From an uncultured Bacteroidales bacterium (GTDB taxonomy: Bacteria; Bacteroidota; Bacteroidia; Bacteroidales; UBA932): a stretch of DNA of 5,161 bases. Both the position numbers and the translations under genes were made by a program. The stretch lies in contig CAJGBW010000073.1 of assembly GCA_904501835.1 (NCBI GenBank), positions 1-5,161 on the forward strand, given 5' to 3'. Positions 1 to 5,161 of this stretch are shown in pieces; within the stretch, counting starts at the first letter, position 1, and each line of letters opens with the position of its first letter. The notes below the pieces were generated by a model. The model saw nothing but the letters and a program-made list of their open reading frames with translations, was not told the DNA's origin and searched no databases.

Positions 1-361
1 AATCCACCTGCTCACACAAAGCCATTTTTTCATAAAAACGCTTCATCGCACGGGCATAACTCTCCAAGCCATCCAGTTCCAACACATAAGCAAAATTGGC
101 AAAAGCTTGCTCCAATTCACCACGAGACACGCCGCCGATAAAATTAGAATCACATCGGAAACCGCGCAGCGAAGTATCTGCAAAACGGTCCCAATAATGG
201 TCGATGACATATTTCTGCGCCTTCCCCTCATCGGCCGAAATCAAAGACGGAACAGATACCGGCGCGAAAGAACGCGTTTTGGGCGCATCTCCTTTCCCAC
301 CCCCGCAAGAAAAGAGCAGCAGAGAGAAAGAAAGCAGAGCGAGAAAAGCTATTTTATTCAT
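1..361 (-). CDS. DUF5106-like lipoprotein, N-terminal part (cut by window edge)
   Basis: This minus-strand gene starts at the ATG at 361-359 and stays open for 120 codons to the left edge, so its C-terminus is missing. The N-terminus (MNKIAFLALL...) is a lipoprotein signal: one Lys, a hydrophobic run to about residue 17, then lipobox LFSC with Cys19 as the lipidation site, followed by GGGKGD. This predicts a secreted, membrane-anchored protein. Residues 49-60 (QKYVIDHYWDRF) followed by ADTSL resemble the start of DUF5106 proteins of Bacteroidales, which typically read 'YLV-HYWDNFDF-DT'. Many such proteins carry a thioredoxin-like domain further downstream, but that part lies outside the window, so a redox role is only inference. 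A well-formed promoter lies 23 bases upstream. The start is supported by the signal peptide. Lipoprotein status is quite sure; the family assignment is moderately sure. Confidence 0.75.
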   Translation of the reverse strand, partial: MNKIAFLALLSFSLLLFSCGGGKGDAPKTRSFAPVSVPSLISADEGKAQKYVIDHYWDRFADTSLRGFRCDSNFIGGVSRGELEQAFANFAYVLELDGLESYARAMKRFYEKMALCEQVD

Positions 362-383
362 ATTCTGAAAACTCACAAACAGA

Positions 384-414
384 CAAATTTAATGAAAATG
401 GCAAAATCTTCAAA
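384..414 (-). promoter_or_regulatory. Bacteroides-type promoter for the DUF5106-like lipoprotein
   Basis: Read on the minus strand, TTTG (414-411) is followed by a 19-base spacer and TAAATTTG (391-384). This is an exact match to the Bacteroidota primary sigma consensus TTTG-N19-TAnnTTTG. Transcription would start near base 379, leaving a leader of roughly 18 nt before the ATG at 361. No Shine-Dalgarno is visible in that leader, as is usual in this phylum. Confidence 0.7.
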
Positions 415-423
415 GAAATTCGC

Positions 424-431
424 TACTTTTG
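424..431 (+). promoter_or_regulatory. Probable -7 element for the large envelope protein gene
   Basis: TACTTTTG (424-431) matches the -7 box TAnnTTTG on the plus strand and ends nine bases before the ATG at 441. No TTTG is present at the expected -33 distance (around 400-404), so only half of the consensus is seen. If this element is used, transcription would begin only a few bases before the start codon, giving an almost leaderless message. It lies ten bases from the -33 box of the divergent lipoprotein promoter, so the two may compete for polymerase or share a regulator. Confidence 0.45.
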
Positions 432-440
432 TAAGACACG

Positions 441-3400
441 ATGAAAACATTTTTTTTCAAAATACTGCTGATTTTCCTGTTTGCCTTTTCCTGCGCAAAC
501 GCCTGGGCACAATTCTATCAAACCGGAGACGACCCGGGCGGTTTGAAATGGAGATATATTGAAAGTGCGAGCTATAAAGTCATCTATCCGGAAGGCTGCG
601 ATTCGTTGGCAAAGGCCTATGCGCGAAGCCTTGAACACTATAAAAAAGACGTCGGACGCTCTGCGGGCGTAGAACCAGGAGAATGGCAAGGCGGACGCAC
701 TCCGGTCATCCTGCACACCCAAAGCCCCATCTCCAACGGTGTGGTGGTTTGGGCGCCGAAAAGAATGGAACTCTACACCAACCCGCCCGCTTACGATCCG
801 GACCCGCTGCCTTGGATGGATAATTTGGCCATACACGAGTCCCGCCACGTTTCACAAATGCAGAGCGGACACCGCGGGGCACACAAAATCATCGGACATA
901 TTGTTGGCGAAATGTGGCAGGGCGCCTGTGCCGGAATTTATTTCCGAGACGACTATATGGAAGGAGATGCGGTCATCAGCGAAACGGCCCTTTCCCGCAG
1001 CGGACGTGGACGCACGGCAGATTTCCTCAACTACTACATGATGTCGTTCGACCAGGGGATTTGGCGCGACTTCAATCATTGGTACATTGGCTCGGAACGT
1101 CACGCTTTTCCCGACCACTATGCCTTGGGATATATGCTCTACGGAGGTTTACGTGTCTTCTACGACGCTCCTTTGATATCAAAAATGCGTATCGAATCCG
1201 TCAGCAAGAGACCCTTGGGCATCTTTACCAACAAAGACCGCATCTTTCAGAAAATCACAGGCAAAAAAGCGGAAGAAGTATTCCCTGACATCGCCCAAAA
1301 AACGTATGAACTATGGCGGGACAATGCCGAACAACGCAAGCCTTATATCCCGAGCTACCGCATCACGTCCAAAGGGTGGTTTCATACGGATTACACGGAT
1401 AATATGGTGTTGGGAGATGACATCTATTCCCGCAAAGAAAATCTCTCCCGCACACCCTATCTGGTGCGGGTGGACAGCAGCGGAAAAGAACATTTTATCC
1501 GCCATTTCGCCCAAAACGCCGGTATGCTCTATCATTCACCGAGACACGAACATATTTTTTGGAGTGAAAGCGTGGCTGACGAACGATGGGGACAGGCGGG
1601 TTACAGCATCATTCGCAGCCTCAATTTGAAAACGGGACAAAAACAAGATCTCACCCGAAACACCCATTATTACAACCCTTGCCCCTCTCCCAACGAACTA
1701 CACATTGCCCTCACAGAGCACCTTGTCAAAGGCGGCACGGCACTGACGGTCATTTCGGCGGAAAACGGAGAGGTCGAATATCGTTTTTCGGCACCTGACA
1801 GCCTCCAGATTGTAGAGTGTGCTTGGCTGGAAAATACGATTTACGCCACGGGAATCTCTCCAAACGGCTTCGGCATCTATCATTTGAGCATTGACGACGA
1901 AGAGGATGACGAAGAAGATGAAAGGTCGCATGAGGGACGAGAATTAGACACGGACTGGGAATGTCTTTTGGCGCCCCAACCTGTAAAAATCAAAAACTTC
2001 GGCAGCTGGGAAGACCATTTGTGCTTTACCTGCGACAGAAACGGAAACAACGAATTCTACCACTTCTACCCTTCGGAGGGAGAGTTATATCAAATCACCT
2101 CCACACGCTACGGAGCCTGTGATTTCCAATACTCGGAAGACGGGGAAAAACTCTACTATTCTTTGGAGACTTTGGATGGAAAAATGCTGGCTTACACGCC
2201 CACCGACAGTCTCTTGCATAAAAAAGTGGATTTTACAGAACGCTATCACTATCCCATAGCGGACAAACTCAGCCGACAGGAAGAAGCGTTGAAAAAAGCC
2301 TGCGAGGGGGATTGTTCCACCCTCAAAAGGACTTCAGATAACAAAGAAGACATCGAACTCTCCCAGCCCAAACGCTACAGCAAATTGGGCAATCTCTTTC
2401 ATTTCCACTCCTGGGCGCCTTTCTACGCCAATATCGACAATATCCTGAACCTGAGTTACGACCATTATTTCGATATGGTTGGTTTGGGCGTGATGGGACT
2501 TTCGCAAAACGAATTGGGAACGGCGGTGCTGCAAGGAGGCTACTGCGCCCATCCCGACCCGGACCTCCCATCCCAATGGAGACACGCTGGACATCTTAAA
2601 TTCACCTATTCCGGCCTATATCCTGTCATCGAACTTGAATTTGACATCAACGACAGAGCGGCTCGCGAAATTCAATTCTCCGCCTTTGCCGAAAAAACCT
2701 ATATGAGCCAATACCAAGGACTTATGGGGTCTTTTCAACAAAACACCATTCTCAACAACAAGCCATACATGAAAGGGCGCATCCATATGTATATCCCCTT
2801 CCGACACACGCGAAGCGGCTTTACCTTTGGTGTCATTCCCAGCATCAGCTATAGCATTTCCAACGATTCATTCAATCCCAACTATCCGATTTATCTTCGC
2901 TCGGGCAACATTCACCCCGCACCCTACGATAAGGGAAGATTCAAAATGTTGGGATCTGGAAAAATCAACCAGACTTTAACGGCCAACCTGCGTAGTTATT
3001 GGGTGATGTCTGTGGCCGAAAGTGCCTTTTTCCCGCGTTGGGGTATTGGTGGCGAAATCGGAGGCGTCTTGAATTTCTGGTACCCCACGGTTTGTCCTGT
3101 GGGTTACGCCTACCTATACGGCTATACGCCCGGCCTTTTCTCGTCCCACGGCCTTCGTCTTCGCGCCCAATATCAAACCCGCATCTCCGCATCTTACAGC
3201 CGCCCGCGTTTTTACAGCAATGCGCTCAGTATCTTGCCCCGCGGCTTTGAAGCGTGTGGCCTCTCTGCCAGCGCCTGCACCCCGCAAAGTTTCTTGGTCA
3301 CAGCGGATTATGCCATGCCTTTCTCCATCGGAGAGCCTTGCCTTGCCAATGGTCTTTTATCCATCAAACGTCTGGTGCTCACTCCCTATTTTGATTACGC

Positions 3401-3599
3401 TTATTGGCAGGATTTTGGGGATTTCTGGTCTGTGGGAGCCAATTTGAGCCTTGATTTGCGATCCATTCTTTGGCTCTGGTTCAGTCCCACCATCGGAGTC
3501 AGCATTTCCTATAATGGCGGAAGCGGAGCGGCGGCCGTTCAAGGTGGAGGCAATTTGGGAAACTTCCATATTTCTCCGAATATTTCATTCTCATTTTAA
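441..3599 (+). CDS. Exported HExxH metalloprotease-like / beta-propeller / outer-membrane beta-barrel protein
   Basis: This 1052-aa protein was not recognised as any named gene. Residues 1-23 are a type I signal peptide (basic start, hydrophobic core, AWA before Gln24); Cys18 (AFSC) is a poor lipobox. Residues about 25-295 form a gluzincin-like zinc peptidase domain. H132-E133-S-R-H136 is a full HExxH motif, and E174 in YMEGDA, 38 residues later, is the likely third zinc ligand; E181 follows. Nearby signatures include SNGVVVWAPKRMELY (98-112) and SRSGRGR (185-191). Residues about 310-590 contain PD40/TolB-like propeller strands, for example near 366-376, 412-424, 462-482, 522-542 and 561-575. 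A very acidic loop (485-494) interrupts them. Residues about 645-1052 alternate aromatic and hydrophobic strands and end in Phe (NISFSF), as outer-membrane barrels do. The inferred location is the outer membrane, with the propeller and peptidase probably in the periplasm or at the cell surface. Substrate and actual proteolysis are unknown. The start is supported by the signal peptide. It is transcribed divergently from the lipoprotein gene and seems monocistronic. Confidence 0.85.
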   Translation: MKTFFFKILLIFLFAFSCANAWAQFYQTGDDPGGLKWRYIESASYKVIYPEGCDSLAKAYARSLEHYKKDVGRSAGVEPGEWQGGRTPVILHTQSPISNGVVVWAPKRMELYTNPPAYDPDPLPWMDNLAIHESRHVSQMQSGHRGAHKIIGHIVGEMWQGACAGIYFRDDYMEGDAVISETALSRSGRGRTADFLNYYMMSFDQGIWRDFNHWYIGSERHAFPDHYALGYMLYGGLRVFYDAPLISKMRIESVSKRPLGIFTNKDRIFQKITGKKAEEVFPDIAQKTYELWRDNAEQRKPYIPSYRITSKGWFHTDYTDNMVLGDDIYSRKENLSRTPYLVRVDSSGKEHFIRHFAQNAGMLYHSPRHEHIFWSESVADERWGQAGYSIIRSLNLKTGQKQDLTRNTHYYNPCPSPNELHIALTEHLVKGGTALTVISAENGEVEYRFSAPDSLQIVECAWLENTIYATGISPNGFGIYHLSIDDEEDDEEDERSHEGRELDTDWECLLAPQPVKIKNFGSWEDHLCFTCDRNGNNEFYHFYPSEGELYQITSTRYGACDFQYSEDGEKLYYSLETLDGKMLAYTPTDSLLHKKVDFTERYHYPIADKLSRQEEALKKACEGDCSTLKRTSDNKEDIELSQPKRYSKLGNLFHFHSWAPFYANIDNILNLSYDHYFDMVGLGVMGLSQNELGTAVLQGGYCAHPDPDLPSQWRHAGHLKFTYSGLYPVIELEFDINDRAAREIQFSAFAEKTYMSQYQGLMGSFQQNTILNNKPYMKGRIHMYIPFRHTRSGFTFGVIPSISYSISNDSFNPNYPIYLRSGNIHPAPYDKGRFKMLGSGKINQTLTANLRSYWVMSVAESAFFPRWGIGGEIGGVLNFWYPTVCPVGYAYLYGYTPGLFSSHGLRLRAQYQTRISASYSRPRFYSNALSILPRGFEACGLSASACTPQSFLVTADYAMPFSIGEPCLANGLLSIKRLVLTPYFDYAYWQDFGDFWSVGANLSLDLRSILWLWFSPTIGVSISYNGGSGAAAVQGGGNLGNFHISPNISFSF

Positions 3600-3606
3600 T
3601 CTCCCT

Positions 3607-3637
3607 TTTGCAAAGCCAAATTTTCTTTGTATTTTTG
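3607..3637 (+). promoter_or_regulatory. Bacteroides-type promoter for galK
   Basis: TTTG at 3607-3610, a 19-base spacer and TATTTTTG at 3630-3637 exactly fit TTTG-N19-TAnnTTTG. Initiation is expected near 3642-3644, giving a leader of about 40 nt before the ATG at 3682. The -33 box begins only eight bases after the stop codon of the preceding gene, so galK has its own promoter. No clear terminator separates the two genes, so some read-through is possible. The leader is AT-rich with no purine-rich Shine-Dalgarno. Confidence 0.7.
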
Positions 3638-3651
3638 GATGATTATCCTGT

Positions 3652-3680
3652 TAGAAATCAATTTATAATTCTAATTTCTA
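3652..3680. repeat. Short AT-rich inverted repeat in the galK leader
   Basis: TAGAAAT (3652-3658) and ATTTCTA (3674-3680) are perfect 7-base reverse complements separated by 15 bases, and the second arm ends one base before the galK ATG. It could be an operator or a weak hairpin over the translation start. With six A/T pairs and one G/C pair in an AT-rich leader, chance is also plausible. Confidence 0.3.
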
Positions 3681-3681
3681 T

Positions 3682-4827
3682 ATGAAAACAACAATTGCTA
3701 AAAAATTCCAGGAGCAGTTCGGATGTGAAGGCGATTTCTTTGCCTCTGCCGGCCGCATCAACCTTATTGGCGAGCACACCGACTACAATGGCGGATATGT
3801 GTTCCCCGGCGCCATTGACAAAGGCATCATCGCCGAAATCAAGCCCAACGGATTGGGCAAGATTCGCGCATTTTCCGTTGACATCAACGAATATGTAGAG
3901 TTTGGCCTTAATGAGGAAGATGCACCTGCACAGAGCTGGGCTCGTTACATCTTTGGCGTTTGCCGCGAGACCATCAAAAGAGGTTTCAAAGTAGAGGGAT
4001 TTGATACTGTTTTTGCCGGTGATGTTCCCCTTGGCGCAGGTCTTTCTTCTTCTGCCGCCCTTGAAAGTACCTTTGCTTACGCTGTCAATTATCTTTTCAA
4101 TGAGGAGAAAATCGACCGCTTTGAATTGGCTAAAATCGGCCAATCTACCGAGCACAATTACTGCGGTGTAAAATGCGGCATCATGGACCAGTTCGCCTCT
4201 TGCTTCGGAAAAGAGGGCGCATTGATTCGTCTCAACTGCAAGACTTTGGAATATAAATACTTCCCTTTCAATCCCAAGGGCTATAAATTGGTCTTGATTG
4301 ACTCTTGCGTGAAGCACGAATTGGCTTCTTCCGCCTACAACAAACGCCGCGAGTCTTGCGAAAATGCCGCTGCCGCCATCCGCAAAAACCACCCCGAGGT
4401 GGACTTTTTGAGCGACGCCAAACGTGTTTGGTTGGATGAGGTTCGCGAGGAGATTCCCCAGGAGGATTTCTTGCGCGCCGAGTATGTAATCGGTGAGGTA
4501 CAGCGTGTATTGGACGTATGCGACGCTTTGGAAAGAGGCGACTACGAGACGGTGGGCGAAATGATGTATCAGACTCACTTCGGTTTGAGCAAGCTCTATG
4601 AGGTGTCTTGCGAAGAGTTGGACTTCCTCAACAAATTGGCCCGCAAGTGCGACGTGACCGGCTCCCGTGTGATGGGTGGTGGTTTCGGTGGCTGCACCAT
4701 CAACTTGGTGAAAGAAGAGTTGTATGACAGCTTCATCAAGGAGGCCAACGAGCAGTTCACCGCCAAATTCGGCCACGAGCCCAAAGTGTACGACGTGGTT
4801 ATCTCTGACGGCGCCCGCAAATTGTAA
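3682..4827 (+). CDS. galK: Galactokinase (GHMP kinase family)
   Basis: Galactokinase transfers the gamma-phosphate of ATP to C1 of alpha-D-galactose, giving galactose-1-phosphate in the cytoplasm, the first committed step of the Leloir pathway. The 381-aa protein has normal family length and all key motifs. The galactokinase signature GRINLIGEHTDYNGG is at 24-38, with catalytic-site Arg25 and sugar-binding Glu31, His32 and Asp34. The GHMP ATP-binding loop PLGAGLSSSAALE is at 116-128. Catalytic Asp169 lies in CGIMDQFAS (165-173). Tyr219 lies in SSAYNKRRESCE (216-227). The third GHMP motif GGGFGG is at 332-337. The start is fixed by the spacing to the signature and by the promoter just upstream. 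It has its own promoter and intrinsic terminator, so it is probably a single-gene unit. No galactose mutarotase, transporter, galT or galE is visible. Part of its coding sequence (4337-4489) recurs downstream at 5009-5161. Confidence 0.97.
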   Translation: MKTTIAKKFQEQFGCEGDFFASAGRINLIGEHTDYNGGYVFPGAIDKGIIAEIKPNGLGKIRAFSVDINEYVEFGLNEEDAPAQSWARYIFGVCRETIKRGFKVEGFDTVFAGDVPLGAGLSSSAALESTFAYAVNYLFNEEKIDRFELAKIGQSTEHNYCGVKCGIMDQFASCFGKEGALIRLNCKTLEYKYFPFNPKGYKLVLIDSCVKHELASSAYNKRRESCENAAAAIRKNHPEVDFLSDAKRVWLDEVREEIPQEDFLRAEYVIGEVQRVLDVCDALERGDYETVGEMMYQTHFGLSKLYEVSCEELDFLNKLARKCDVTGSRVMGGGFGGCTINLVKEELYDSFIKEANEQFTAKFGHEPKVYDVVISDGARKL

Positions 4828-4845
4828 ACCCTTACAAACAAATAC

Positions 4846-4883
4846 AAAAATCAGGTTCGCTAGCACAGCGGACCTGATTTTTT
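4846..4883 (+). terminator. Rho-independent terminator of galK
   Basis: The left arm 4846-4860 pairs with 4868-4882 around a 7-base loop (4861-4867). The core TCAGGTTCGC pairs with GCGGACCTGA with one T-G wobble, and the stem extends through A5/T5. A run of six T (4878-4883) follows the GC-rich core, and a matching A run precedes it, so the element could also terminate minus-strand transcription. It begins 19 bases after the galK stop codon. Confidence 0.92.
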
Positions 4884-4891
4884 GTGGGGGA

Positions 4892-4933
4892 TTTTGTGGA
4901 CACGAGGGGGAAAAGCTACTGCTGTCCACAAAA
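4892..4933. repeat. Palindromic unit 1
   Basis: TTTTGTGGACA (4892-4902) pairs perfectly with TGTCCACAAAA (4923-4933) across a 20-base loop (4903-4922) containing a run of five G. The pair C4901-G4924 is the position that changes in unit 2. Confidence 0.8.
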
Positions 4934-4941
4934 AGGGCCGA

Positions 4942-4984
4942 TTTTGTGGATACGGCGACGAAAAATGACTTTCTATCCACAAAA
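4942..4984. repeat. Palindromic unit 2
   Basis: TTTTGTGGATA (4942-4952) pairs perfectly with TATCCACAAAA (4974-4984) across a 21-base loop (4953-4973). Compared with unit 1, a C-G pair is replaced by T-A (T4951-A4975), a compensatory change. Each arm also holds an 8-of-9 match to the DnaA box TTATCCACA. Confidence 0.8.
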
Positions 4985-4992
4985 AGGGGTGT

Positions 4993-5010
4993 TTTTGTGG
5001 ACACGGCGAC
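4993..5010. repeat. Palindromic unit 3, truncated (left arm only)
   Basis: TTTTGTGGACA (4993-5003) repeats the left arm of unit 1 and is followed by CGGCGAC, the loop start of unit 2. The expected right arm TGTCCACAAAA, due about 20 bases later, is absent. The sequence passes instead into the galK fragment at about 5009-5018. Confidence 0.7.
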
Positions 5011-5161
5011 AACAAAGGCCGCGAGTCTTGCGAAAACGCCGCTGCCGCCATCCGCAAAAACCACCCCGAGGTGGACTTTTTGAGCGACGCCAAACGTGTT
5101 TGGTTGGATGAGGTTCGCGAGGAGATTCCCCAGGAGGATTTCTTGCGCGCCGAGTATGTAA
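5009..5161 (+). pseudogene. Partial internal copy of galK (cut by window edge)
   Basis: Bases 5009-5161 match galK 4337-4489 at a constant offset of 672, with 151 of 153 identical and no gaps. The mismatches are 5017 (G for C, Arg222 to Gly) and 5037 (C for T, silent in Asn228). The last 124 bases (5038-5161) are identical up to the edge. The copy corresponds to galK codons from Asn220 to about residue 269. Its frame has no start codon: the sequence upstream is the repeat array, with an in-frame TGA at 4966-4968. The sugar-binding signature, ATP loop and catalytic Asp169 all lie upstream of the copied part, so it cannot encode a working kinase from here. It may be a duplication remnant, the edge of a larger rearrangement, or an assembly artefact. 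Confidence 0.75.

Larger units (their letters stand above)
4892..5010. repeat. Array of covarying palindromic repeat units (period 50-51 bp)
   Basis: Directly after the galK terminator lie two complete hairpin units and the left part of a third. Left arms begin at 4892, 4942 and 4993, so the period is 50 then 51 bases. Each complete unit is an 11-base perfect inverted repeat (TTTTGTGG..A / T..CCACAAAA) with a 20-21-base unconserved loop, and units are separated by 8 bases starting AGGG. The arms vary together between units, so pairing or palindromy is preserved. The loop start CGGCGAC is shared by units 2 and 3. I do not recognise a named repeat family. Because the arms begin with T and end with A, they lack the trailing T tract of intrinsic terminators. 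No protein gene is supported here. Confidence 0.8.

Noticed and set aside
107..562. Plus-strand 151-codon frame crossing the divergent promoter region
   Set aside because: It overlaps the lipoprotein gene on the other strand and the start of the large gene in another frame. Its translation is basic and low in family-like features, and it spans both promoters.
423..848. Minus-strand 141-codon frame over the start of the large envelope gene
   Set aside because: It is antisense to the signal peptide and protease-like domain of a clear gene, has no promoter or recognisable motif, and is a shadow frame.
3609..3631. CAAAG / CTTTG hairpin as a terminator for the large envelope gene
   Set aside because: The stem is only 5 pairs with a 9-base loop and overlaps the well-matched galK promoter, so it is too weak to call.
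4892..4984. Hairpin units as tandem intrinsic terminators
   Set aside because: The right arms end in A runs followed by G, with no T tract after the stem on either strand. A proper terminator already lies at 4846-4883.
4892..5010. CRISPR array
   Set aside because: There are only two to three units, the arms are 11 bases with 20-21-base loops and 8-base gaps, and units 1 and 2 differ in both arms. This does not fit fixed direct repeats of 24-40 bases with longer unique spacers.
3658..5064. Long minus-strand open frame (468 codons) opposite galK and the repeat array
   Set aside because: It lies antisense to an unmistakable galK, has no family-like motifs, and its N-terminal part is a translation of the hairpin repeats and the galK copy. 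The frame stays open because of galK codon bias.
4724..5111. Plus-strand frames across the repeat array (4724-5083 and 4884-5111)
   Set aside because: Their protein sequence is only the hairpin repeat read in different frames plus shifted galK. The periodic pattern follows from DNA repeats.

Overview
The window looks like chromosomal DNA of a Bacteroidota bacterium, most likely order Bacteroidales. Two gene starts are preceded by the Bacteroides-type promoter TTTG-N19-TAnnTTTG, and a third has the TAnnTTTG half only. None of the starts shows a convincing Shine-Dalgarno. The left-edge lipoprotein resembles the Bacteroides DUF5106 family, and the large central protein has an architecture (metalloprotease-like head, beta-propeller, outer-membrane barrel) that I associate with this phylum. 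These assignments come from reading motifs, not from a database search.

Layout: (1) 1-361, minus strand: the N-terminal 120 codons of a DUF5106-like lipoprotein that runs off the left edge. (2) 362-440: a compact divergent promoter region. (3) 441-3599, plus strand: a 1052-aa exported protein with an HExxH metalloprotease-like domain, PD40/TolB-like propeller repeats and a C-terminal beta-barrel. (4) 3600-3681: an intergenic region holding a canonical promoter and a short AT-rich inverted repeat. (5) 3682-4827, plus strand: a complete galactokinase gene, galK. (6) 4846-4883: a strong intrinsic terminator. (7) 4892-5010: a short array of hairpin units with a period of 50-51 bp, in which the arms covary between units. 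(8) 5009-5161: a second, partial copy of an internal piece of galK (151 of 153 positions identical) that runs off the right edge.

The three genes do not form an operon. The lipoprotein and the large envelope protein are divergently transcribed, and galK has its own promoter and terminator. galK carries out the first committed step of the Leloir pathway; no other gal gene is visible. The large protein probably sits in the outer membrane, but its substrate is unknown.

The most unusual part is the last 280 bases. A palindromic repeat array immediately follows the galK terminator, its third unit is cut off, and the cut is joined to the middle of galK. This could be a real duplication or rearrangement, or an assembly artefact at a contig end; the sequence alone cannot decide.
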